This document shows, one piece after another, positions 47,846 to 56,995 of a DNA stretch of 64,000 nt (position 1 is the stretch's first letter; the number at the start of each line of letters is the position of its first letter). A program made the position numbers and the translations under genes. Origin of the DNA: Amaurobius ferox (Eukaryota > Arthropoda > Arachnida > Araneae > Amaurobiidae); contig OX578142.1 in NCBI GenBank assembly GCA_951213105.1, forward strand, positions 119,693,354 through 119,757,353. Reading direction: 5' to 3'. The notes under the pieces were generated by a model. The model made no database searches and had not been told where the DNA came from. It saw only the letters and a program-made list of their open reading frames with translations.

Positions 47846-48803
47846 CACCTGTGCACGGAGATGTTAGTTTAGAATACGATCTCGTCTAGTAATTCGTTTT
47901 ATTAGATAGTTTAGAATATTAAATTCTAAGTCATAGTTCATGCTGGAAATTAACTACGCCTGTGGAAGGAGTATTTTATTTTACAATTTTATACGTATTT
48001 TTAAAAATACGTATTTTATACGTATTTTTAAATATTTTTATTTATATATGTATTTTTCAAAATACGTATTTCAACTAACAGTAGATGCCCAATAAGTTAA
48101 ATTAAACCCTTTAATAAAAAAATATTTATTATAGCTAATACCGAAAATACCGGTATTTTACCTTAGCAAATACCGGTTTCACGAAATTACAAAATAGCAC
48201 GAAATACCGGTATTCAGTATACCGGTATTGCAATCACTACTTACAATGTATCTTATCGTACATACTTTTAAACGGCCTAACTTTGTTATCATTCCCCCTG
48301 TTTTTCACCTGGCAGGCCACAAGACGATTATTCACACACTATTTGTTTCGGCCAAAATAATAAATAACTCACGAAAACGGAATCCATACATATTGAATAC
48401 TGTTATGCGTTAGAAATACATTGTTTGTTACTTACACAACATGGTTTTAACTACATGTTAATGAAAATATCAGTGTTTTGAAAATGAAAGAAGAAGCTAT
48501 ATTTAAACCACATATATTCATAGAAATACACCAAATGATCTTCTGACGATCTCATTTTAAATCATGAATACAGCTAAACGTGTAAATGATTAAGGATTAT
48601 AGGCTTCGATAAACATTTTTTTTTCTTATGCTTAGGAGTTAAGACCACTCTTAGAGAATTAGAGTACTTTTCCAAGAAGACAAAGACCCTAAAATCATAA
48701 TATTTGAATGAAATTTACCAAATTGTACGATACTTAACGCATTTTCAGGAAACTATTCAATATTTAAATGAAATTTAGCAAGTTACTTCACACTTGGTGC
48801 ATG

Positions 48804-49093
48804 GGGGGCGCGGTAGCCCATTGGTTAGCGCGCTGGAGTTGCACTCGGTAGGCCCGGGTTCGATTCCAGCCGCTGCCAAAACTGCCGCCGTGTTCATGCG
48901 GAGTACGATCACGTTAAACATGTGGGTCCGAAAGTCCTTCCGAGAGGTTGGTGGTAGGGGAAGGAGGGTACGGTCCCTGTGGATGCCTCCCCCACTGGGT
49001 TCCGGTCTAAATTGGGTGGCACTTCCCGACCGTCCAAACAGTTACCTTACACCTTTCTGGTAGGTCGGACGGTCTGGGTTTCAACAACAACAA
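48804..49093 (+). mobile_element. tRNA-headed SINE in the left arm, clean copy
   Basis: The head (48804-48878) has an A box in gcggtagcccattggttagc and a perfect B box, gggttcgattcc. It then joins the shared body (gccgtgttcatgcggagtac) and ends ggacggtctgggtttcaaca plus (CAA)n. The direct repeat cacttggtgcatg flanks it at 48791-48803 and 49094-49106. This head is clearly tRNA-derived, and the body is the same as in the 5S-headed copies. Confidence 0.93.
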
Positions 49094-49106
49094 CACTTGG
49101 TGCATG

Positions 49107-49491
49107 GGGGCCAACGGCCGTACCGTGCTGAAAACACCGGTTCTCGTTAGATCACCGAAGTCAAGCAGCATCGGGCGCGGTTAGTACTTGGTGGGTGACC
49201 ACCTCGGAACACCGCGTGCTGTTGGCCATCTCGGGTGCGGTATCCCCGTGGTTTGCGCGCTAGATTTGCACGCTATCACAAAATGCCACCGTGTTCATGC
49301 GGAGTACGATCACGTTAAACATGTGGGTCCGTAAGTCCTTCCGAGAGGTTGGTGGTAGGGGAAGGAGGGTACGGTCCCTGTGGATGCCTCCCCCACTGGG
49401 TTCCGGTCTAAATTGGGTGGCACTTCCCGGCCGTCCATACAGTTACCTTACACCTTTCTGGTAGGTCGGACGGTCTGGGTCTCAACAACAA
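49107..49491 (+). mobile_element. 5S-headed SINE in the left arm
   Basis: The 5S-like head is 49110-49226 (gccaacggccgtaccgtgct ... cgcgtgctgttggc) with box C-like tagtacttggtgggtgacc. A decayed tRNA-like joint (gtgcggtatccccgtggttt), the shared body and a (CAA)n tail follow. The same direct repeat, cacttggtgcatg, stands on both sides (49094-49106 and 49492-49504), giving three copies of one target around two SINEs. Confidence 0.93.
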
Positions 49492-51170
49492 CACTTGGTG
49501 CATGTTTGAGGAATAAGAGGTAAGTTTTTAATGTTACATGAACCCCAAGACTCCTTTATTGTTTAAAATTTTGAAATTTGAATGAAATTTATCAAATTGC
49601 ACAATATTTAGTAGATGATTAGTGAATAAGGGACTCGTTTTCAATGTCACAGGGAGTCTACGACCCTCAAACCGGTTTTTTTTTTTTAAATTCACGAATT
49701 TTAGGAGAATAGAATAGCACATAGCAATTACATTTAAGGATATGTGATTGTTAACATTGTTTAAATGAAAGAGTCACCCTTTGGTGGGAGCGCAATACAT
49801 TCTAATAAAATTAAAATACGAAAGATACACAATTACCACTTTAAAAAAAAGTGTAATGAGTCCGATACCTCATTGAGAGACATTGGTGACATGCAAATAG
49901 AAGTGTCGAGATTTCGCGGTTGTAGGTATACCATAAAACCATTCAATTCTTGAAGAACATAGGCAGACCACCAATGGATTGATTTTTTTTAAGAATATCT
50001 AATTTTCTTTAATGTGAAAAGAATTATAGAATTTTTTTAACATTGTACTTAAATAAAAGTATGGCAAATGCTTACCAATCGTAGAGAGGGAAGAATGAGC
50101 ATATTTGAATGGATCCATTTTATGAAAGTGTGGGAAATAGCAGGGCGAAACTGATACACTTCTTACAGAATGAATCACAACTTAGCAGATATTTAGGAAT
50201 CTAGGGTTCAATTTTCAATGATCCTTAGAGTTTTAAACTCCCATTCTTTATTAATCAAGCTTTTTAGAGAATGGAACGTAACTTAGCATTTATTTTTAAT
50301 GAATAATAGAATGCAATTTAGGAATTTTAACATTAAACATAAATTTATGAATTGAACTCTGTAAGGTGTAAATATATCTCATTACGAAAGTTACTTTGTA
50401 GACATTCAATATGATTCGAATAAAGTTCTTTTAAAAATAAAGATTAGTAAATCCAATGCACTTGAATGTATAGATACGTAACCCACAAGGACATAGCATT
50501 TGAAATACCACATGTTAAAAATGAGTCCATGAATATAAATAAGGAGTTCAGTTTGAAAGATAGAAAACATTTAATGAATCTATTCTTCATAAAATACACA
50601 TTAACCATTACTTGTTGCACATTTAAACAAATAACTTAAAATAATTTTCATATCGCACACTTATACTCCTCTGATTTGAAAGACTTGAAAACATTTCGAT
50701 CATACCAATGTCACAGCTATGACTCCTTCCTCACGCAACAAATTTGTCACAGCTATGAATGAACCAAACCTATTCACGCAACAGCCAAAGTCGTAATGTC
50801 TTATCGGTTCATGTCATAAGTATAATCACATGACCAAAATCGAGTGCCGTGTGCAAACAGATTACGTAAGATCAGATACGAAGTGGTTAGAGCTTATAAT
50901 TTTCAGTAAATTGCATATCAGTTGATAGTACTAAACGCAATTTTTATCCACATGAGAGAATCTCTATTTTATTCATCCTTGGAATCATAAAGTGAATATA
51001 TGTACCAAACTTAGTTGAAGTTCATATATTTTAATCACAGCGACATTAAAATACTTTGGAAAATGTTGTATATTTTTATAACTTTAGAAGATATGTTTGT
51101 CACATAGCGCAAAATATACAAAAAATAGATAGCAAAAACATGAAAATAACTTACAGAATGAGGTCTTCAT

Positions 51171-51440
51171 TAGCAGCCATCCAAACTAGAAATGAACGAT
51201 ATACACACTAATATCTAAGATGACGTCATTGATCCAAAGTTCAAACGATGACGTCATAGTCAAAAGCATATCTTATTTCTACTTATTAATTTATAATTTG
51301 CTTAATTATGATGAACAAGTATGAATAAGTAATTAAGAAATAAGATCTGCTTTTGAGTATGACGTCATCGTTTGAACTTTGAACCAATAACGTCATCTTA
51401 GATTAGATCTAAGATAAGATAAGAACTAATAAGATCTTAT
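51171..51440. repeat. Axis of the giant inverted repeat, with CRE-like motifs
   Basis: The arms meet around a spacer of about 55 bp (51281-51335). On each side stand tgacgtcat motifs and ccaaagttcaaacgatgacg (left) with its complement cgtcatcgtttgaactttg (right). TGACGTCA is the full CREB/ATF palindrome. The same motif pair occurs at the outer ends of the arms. The ORF of the right arm points away from this axis, so the axis could act as a bidirectional promoter; this is inference only. Confidence 0.8.
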
Positions 51441-51991
51441 TTTATTACTCTAATTAGTGTGTACACCATTCATATCTAGTTTCGATGGTTGTTGATAAAG
51501 ACCTCATTTTGTAAGTTATTTTCATGTTTTTGCTATTTATTTTTGTATATTCCGCACGATGTGACAAACATATCCTCTAAAATTATAAAAATATACAAAA
51601 ATTTTCTAAGTATTTTAACGTCGCTGTGATTAAAAATTAAGAACTTTAAGTTTGGTACATATTTTTACTTTATGATTTCAAGGATGAATAAAATAAAGTA
51701 GAGATTTTCTCATGTGTATAAAAATTGCGTTTAGCACTATCCACTGATGTACAATCACTGAAAATTACAAGCTCTAACCACTTCGTATCTGATCTTACGT
51801 AATATGTTTGCACACGGCACTCGATTTAGGTCATGTGATTATACTTATGACGTGAACCAACTTTGGCTGTTGCGTGGATAGGTTTGGTTCATTCATAGCT
51901 GTGACAAATTTAAAATGTTTTAAGATCTTAGTGTTTTAGAAATAAATCTTATACTGCAAATGTGATACTTGAATGTTACTTTCCACAAATA

Positions 51992-53481
51992 ATGTCTAAA
52001 ATTCAAAGTATGCCATCACTCGAACAGCTAATTTCTAGTGGAAATGCTGTGGACTTGTCAGTTCCTGCCCCAGATGAGACAAAATCCATAGGAATCGCCA
52101 CAGATGTGTTAAATTCACCCTCATTAAAGTTTTCGGTGAATTGGTTGGATACCTACCTTATGTCTTCCATAGCCCCAGCAGAAACATATGCCACTGCTAA
52201 TTCACACGTCCTCACCGAGGACAGAAACTCAACTAAAGATCTGGTTTCTTGTGCTTTAGCACACAGCGGAATTTTATCCTCCAGTACAGAATCTGTTTCG
52301 ATCGAATCTCTTCTTCAGATTCTGAGCAAAGATACACTTCGTTGGTGGCATATAGGTTCTGGTGTGTATGCATATTTGAAACTTCGCCATGGGAAGCTGA
52401 AAGTGCATACGTGGAAATATCTCCCGAATGAACAAAATGAACTATTATCTACCCGTGAAGGTGTTATAATATCACCTACTACTTGGAGTGAATTTTCCAA
52501 AAAATTGTGGTCATTCAATGCTCTATATGCCTCTTTCGTCGGTCGCAATGAGATGTTCTGTTTTAATGACAATGGTAAACTGCATTTACAAAAGATAATT
52601 CAATTATATGATTCAAAATTTTGCCTAAAGCAGTGTCATATTGTCTTAGATGAAAATCAAATAACATGTTTAAAAAATTGTGTTTACAACATTAGTAACA
52701 AACTTCGAGAAAGTATATTCATAGGCTGGCTTCCTGCTCAAATATTAAAAATAAAAGGCACTACAACCTTTCTATCATCAGCTATCTGTGACAGAAATTT
52801 TGCATTTGATCATCTAATCTCTTGTATTACTGGCAGTGTGATGTGTCATGTAAGAAAACTTTTCAAATGTTTTGGTTGTTGTTGTTGAGATCCAGACCGT
52901 CCGACCTACCAGAAAGGTATAAGGTAACTATTTGGACGTCCGGGAAGTGCCATCCAATTTAGACCGGAACCCAGTGGGGGAGGCATCCACAGAGACCGTG
53001 CCCTCCTTCCCCTACCACCACCCTCTCGGAAGAACTTACGGACTCACATGTTTAACATGATCGTACTCCGCATGAACACGACAGTAGTTGTGGCAGCGTG
53101 CAAATTCAGCGCTCAAACCACCGGGCTACCCGAAATGTGCCAACAGCACAATGTGTTCCCAGGTAGTCACCCACCCAAGTACTAACCGCGCCCGATGCTG
53201 CTTGACTTCGGTGATCTAACGAGAACCGGGGTTTTCAGCACAGTAGGGCCGTTGGCCACAAATGTGTTGGTTGTGTTGCCCAATTTGAAGATCAAAGTTA
53301 TAACGAATGTCTTCACAGTACTCCATTAGAAATGTACAACAGTGTGCGTGAACAAGTTCTTCTAAATCTTGACCATAATAACATAGCAAGAAGAATTTTG
53401 TGCGTGGGGAACGAGTGTTTTACTGGTATGATCGAAATTTTTTCCAGTCTTTCAAATCAGAGGATTATGAATGTGCAATAA
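51992..53481 (+). pseudogene. Gene for a protein with two PC4-like domains, broken by a SINE
   Basis: I take ATG 51992 as the start; the frame is open upstream only to a GTG at 51962. Codons 51992-52870 encode an N-terminal low-complexity Ser/Ala part. A PC4-like ssDNA-binding domain follows (GKLKVHTWKY ... REGVIISPTTWSEF), then a second diverged one (GKLHLQKIIQLYDS ... HIVLDENQITCL). In this family (PC4/SUB1) a beta-sheet with basic residues and a C-terminal helix binds single-stranded DNA in transcription or replication. A SINE (52871-53258, with its 7-bp target repeat) interrupts the gene. The same frame resumes exactly at 53266 and ends with a stop at 53479-53481; that part is Cys-containing. 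No other stop or frameshift is present, so inactivation is recent. I do not recognise the family beyond the PC4 resemblance, which is by eye. Confidence 0.7.
52871..53258 (-). mobile_element. 5S-headed SINE inside the PC4-like gene
   Basis: In minus orientation it has a 5S-like head (53139-53256), a decayed joint, the shared body, and a tail of ggtcggacggtctggatctc plus (CAA)n. The 7-bp repeat caaatgt (52864-52870, 53259-53265) flanks it. It has no counterpart at the matching left-arm point, but the left arm lacks that segment altogether. Confidence 0.92.
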
Positions 53482-53489
53482 GAAAATTA

Positions 53490-55750
53490 TTTTAAGTTAT
53501 TTGTTTAATGTGCAACAAATAATGGTTAATGTGTATTTTATAAAGAATAGATTCATTAAATATTTTCTATCTTTCAAACTGAAGTCCTTATTTACATTTA
53601 TCGACTCATTTTTAACATATGGTATTTAAAATACTATGTTCGTGTGAATTACGTACCTATACATTCAAGTGTATTGGATTTACTAATCTCTATTTTTAAA
53701 AGAAATTTATTCGAATCATAGTGCATGTCTACAATATAACTTTCGTAATGAAAGATATTTACATCTTACGGAGTTTAATTCATAAATTTATGTTTAATGT
53801 TAAAATTTTTAAATTGTATTCCATTATTCATTAAGAATCAATGCTAAGTTACGTTCCATTCTCTAAAAAGCTTGAAGATTCGTAAAGAATGGGAGTTTAA
53901 AACTCTAATGATCATTGAAAATTAAACCCTAGTTTCCTAAATGTCTGCTAAGTTGTAATTCATTCTGTGAAAAGTATATATTTTGTCGTAGATCTCAGTT
54001 TCGCCTTGTCATTTTCAACACTTTGTTAAAATGGATCCATTCAAATATGCTCATCCTTCCCGCTCTACGATTTGTAAGCTTTTGCCATATTTTCATTTAA
54101 TTACAATGTTTAAAAAATTCTATAATTCTTTCCACATTAAAGAAAATCAGATTTCTTAAAAAAATGAATCTGTTGGTGGTCTGTCTATGTTCATTAAGAA
54201 TTGAAAGGTTTTATGGTGTACCTACAGCCGCGAAATCTCGATATTTCTATTTTCATGTCAATAATGTCTCGCAATAAAGTATCGAACTCATTACACTATT
54301 TTTTAAAGTGGTAATTGTGTATCTTTCGTATTTTAATGTTATTAGAATGTACAGAACTCCCACCAAAGGGTCACTCTTTCATTTAAATTCAATATTTACA
54401 ATCACATATCCTTAAAAATAATTGCTAAGTACCATTCTATTCTCCTAAAATTAGTAATTTTTTTTACATATACCGATTTGAGGATCATAGACTCCATGTA
54501 ATATTAAAAACGAGTCTCTTATTCACCAATCATCTACTAAGTATTGTGCAATTTGATAAATTTCATTCATATATCATAATTTTAAACAATAAAGGAGTCT
54601 TAGGGTTCATGTACTCCTAACATTAAAAAAATACCTCTTATTTCTCAAACATTCACCAAGTGTTGTTTTTGTTGGGACTTCAGACCGTCCGACCAACCAG
54701 AAAGGTGCACCAAGTGTTGAAGACCCAGACCGTCCGGCTCGTCCTGAGGACTTGAGCATCTATTTGGACGGCCGGAAGGTGCACCAAGTGTGAAGTAAAT
54801 TGTTAAATTTCATTTAAATATTGAATAAATTTCTGAAGTAATTTGTTAAATTTTATTTAAATATTGAATAAATTTCTGAAAATTCTTTAGATATCGTACA
54901 ATTTTGTAAATTTCATTCAAATATTATGATTTTAGGGTCTTAGTCTTCTTGGAAAAATACTCTAGTTCCCTAAGAGTAGTCTTAATTCCTAAGTATAAGG
55001 GAAAAACATGTTTATCGAAGCCTTTAAACCTTAAGCGTTTAGCGTTATTCATAATTTAAAATGAGATCGTCAGAAGATCATTTGGTGTATTTTTATGAAT
55101 ATATATGGTTTAAATATGCTTTTTACTTCTTTCAATTACAAACACTAATATTTTCATTAACATATAATTAAAACCATGTTGTATAAGTTCCAAACAATAT
55201 ATTTCTAACACGTAACAATATTGAATATGTATGGATTTCTTTTTCACGAGTTTTTACTTTGGCCTAAACAAATAATGTGTGAATAATCATCTTGTGGCCT
55301 ATCATATGATAAAGAGGGGGAGCGACATTGTCATTTGATAAATGTAAATACTTTATTACATTTTAATTAATACAATTAAAAAATGAACCTATAACATTAA
55401 AATCATACCCCGTAGTTCCCAAAATTGTAGGGTCTTAGATTCCTTGCAACATTAAAAACGTACCTTTAATTTCCCCTTCATTCCGAAAATATCGTGCAAT
55501 TTACTAAATTTCATTTAAATATTGAATAATTCCCGAAAAAATTTTTGAGTATCGATCTATTCACTCACATACTGAAATTTAAACCTCCTGTAACATACCC
55601 CATAAGTTCGCGAAACATTCGCTAATATTAATATATTAAACATCATTTTTCACTAAACGCTCATCATTTTAATAACACTGTTTCATATTTATATGTATTC
55701 CAATTCATTCCACCGATAACATCTACCATTCAAACTAGCAGAAAAGATAT
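53490..55750. other. Non-coding part of the right arm
   Basis: AT-rich, mirrored by 45060-50640 of the left arm, with diverged tandem phrases (ttcatttaaatattgaata, attgtgcaatttgataaatt, accctaaaa-type). No frame is conserved between the arms, which argues against hidden genes. Confidence 0.6.
54660..54795. mobile_element. Two SINE-tail remnants at a triple target site (right arm)
   Basis: Three copies of gcaccaagtg or its variant (about 54656-54662, 54708-54717, 54784-54793) surround two short pieces. 54663-54706 is the tail of the large SINE in minus orientation (gacttcagaccgtccgacc ... ccagaaagg). 54718-54778 is the approximately 60-bp short unit (gaagacccagaccgtccggc ... tatttggacggccgg). 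The site is the exact mirror of 48791-49504 in the left arm, where two full SINEs sit between three copies of cacttggtgcatg. Confidence 0.75.
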
Positions 55751-55770
55751 TCTACATTGTTATACATCCA

Positions 55771-55848
55771 CAAAGACAGCTTGGCCAAATGGCTTCATCC
55801 GTCCCGCTAGCAGTCAACTGATAGCGGGTTCGAGCCCATGCCTTTCCC
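55771..55848 (+). pseudogene. tRNA-Ser-like sequence in the right arm
   Basis: gacagcttggccaaatggct matches a class II tRNA A-box region and gcgggttcgagcccatgc a good B box. There is a possible gcta anticodon region, but the acceptor stem pairs poorly. It mirrors 44972-45048. Best seen as a tRNA-derived repeat head or pseudogene. Confidence 0.55.
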
Positions 55849-56054
55849 AGCGAATTTAAATTCAGAACTTTAAAAAACGCCCGATAGATGGCGCCCTCCA
55901 AATCTTCATTAACCGCCCGAATCTCCAAATTTCCGCTAGGAGGCAGCACCTTCGAAGATTCGCCTTAAATATGTCACGACTGATAAATTTTATCAGTAAG
56001 TCACAGACCACCGAGCGATACGGTCGGAGTTCACATCGCTCCTGTTATCAGTTC

Positions 56055-56250
56055 AAGGTTGTCTCCACGGGCCAAAATTCAAGGTTATCTCATAACGTCA
56101 TCGGTCCAATGATCGAGTTACGTCATCAGTCCAAAGTTCAAGTTGCGTTATCGGTTTCAAAGTTCGAGTTCCATTATCAATCCAAAGATTCCCTAATTAC
56201 GTCATCAGTCCAAAGTTCAGATTGCGTTATGGGTTTCAAAGTTCCTATGT
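56055..56250. repeat. Outer terminal tandem repeats of the right arm
   Basis: Repeats of tacgtcatcagtccaaagtt followed by caagttgcgttatcgg and ggtttcaaagttcgag, about four units, mirror 44555-44760. The 98-codon frame here exists only because of the repeats. Confidence 0.85.
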
Positions 56251-56359
56251 CAAGTTTATCTCAATAATTTACTACGCAATTAGTCATACTCTCTCCTCCT
56301 CCACATGACGTCATCAGTACCGCTATACCGCAGGCATCGGTAGCTGCAGAACCGGCCTT

Positions 56360-56391
56360 TTTTACCTACTATTGATCAATAGTAGGTAAAA
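56360..56391. repeat. Perfect 32-bp palindrome at the right-arm end
   Basis: ttttacctactattga is followed directly by its exact reverse complement, with a central TGATCA. It marks the outer limit of the arm; the left outer end has only one half (attagtaggta at 44432). Confidence 0.9.
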
Positions 56392-56414
56392 TTTGGCCAA
56401 AATTTTGAATGGTA

Positions 56415-56571
56415 GCCGCCCAGGTGGTGTAGTGGATAGCGTGTTCGGCTGATGTGTGGAGGGCTCGGGTTCGAATCCCGAATAAGGCATGGAGGCTTGT
56501 GTGGCTACTGTAACTGGATTTCGATCTGTTGTTGCCACGTTAATTGAACTAAAAAAAAAAAAAAAAAAAAA
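56415..56571 (+). mobile_element. tRNA-derived SINE with poly(A) tail
   Basis: The head has A box tggtgtagtggatagcgtg and B box ctcgggttcgaatcccg. A short body and a 21-base poly(A) (56551-56571) follow. This is a different family from the (CAA)-tailed SINEs: about 155 bp, no shared body, and a poly(A) tail implying another LINE partner. The minus-strand frame starting in the poly(T) is not a gene. Confidence 0.88.
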
Positions 56572-56995
56572 TACCCTCATCCACTAGTATAGTCAAGCTT
56601 TTTCTTTCACCCAAAATAGCACACAGATTCAATTCGGATTCCTAAATATTACCACAATTTATGTATGAGATAAATATGTAGTGTATAAATCTCGTATGTC
56701 AGCGAAGTGACAATCTTACTATTTAAAACAATTAATTAAAATAGGTGCTTTAACTAATTATCTTTATTAATGCACATGGCATGTAAGTTTGTATAACACG
56801 TGACAACAACCATTTATTTTTGACTTGCTCATAGGATTACCTTGAAGAATAATATCATATCATTATCTTGAAGAATTATATCATCTCTTTCATCCTCTAT
56901 GAAGCAATTCGAAAAAAAACTAGCCACACGTAATTTCTCGAACGAATTGAAATTCAAAGATATATCCTTAAAAAGATTCTATGTATATTCAAGGA

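Larger units (their letters stand above)
46703..48239. mobile_element. hAT-family transposon, truncated, inserted in the left arm
   Basis: The terminal inverted repeats are tagtgattgcaataccgg and ccggtattgcaatcacta. A perfect 8-bp target duplication cttacaat (46695-46702 and 48240-48247) is diagnostic for hAT. Near the left end a 52-bp unit containing taccggaataccggtatt is duplicated (about 46735-46836). The right end carries the same accggtat palindromes. At 1537 bp it is shorter than an autonomous hAT and retains only the transposase C-terminus. It is absent from the right arm, so it inserted after the duplication. Confidence 0.92.
44430..51280. repeat. Left arm of giant inverted duplication
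   Basis: Read in reverse complement, this arm matches 51336-56376 in order, from the axis (about 51308) to the outer end. Anchors (left / right): 51180-51280 / 51336-51470; 50640-50950 / 51780-51920 and 53420-53490; 49505-50640 / 53490-54650; 48250-48790 / 54790-55300; 45060-45500 / 55320-55750; 44975-45050 / 55770-55850; 44430-44800 / 55990-56376. In the approximately 100-base stretch at 45060 I count about four differences from its partner. Left-only features are a hAT insertion (46703-48239), about 1.2 kb of diverged tandem sequence (45500-46700) that the right arm has lost, and full SINEs at 48804-49491. The gene present in the right arm is deleted here. Confidence 0.93.
51336..56376. repeat. 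Right arm of giant inverted duplication
   Basis: Mirror of 44430-51280 (see that entry for anchors). It keeps the gene at 51992-53481. It lacks about 1.2 kb matching left-arm positions 45510-46690; the deletion junction lies near 55320-55340. It ends in ttttttacctacta at a perfect 32-bp palindrome (56360-56391). Confidence 0.93.
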
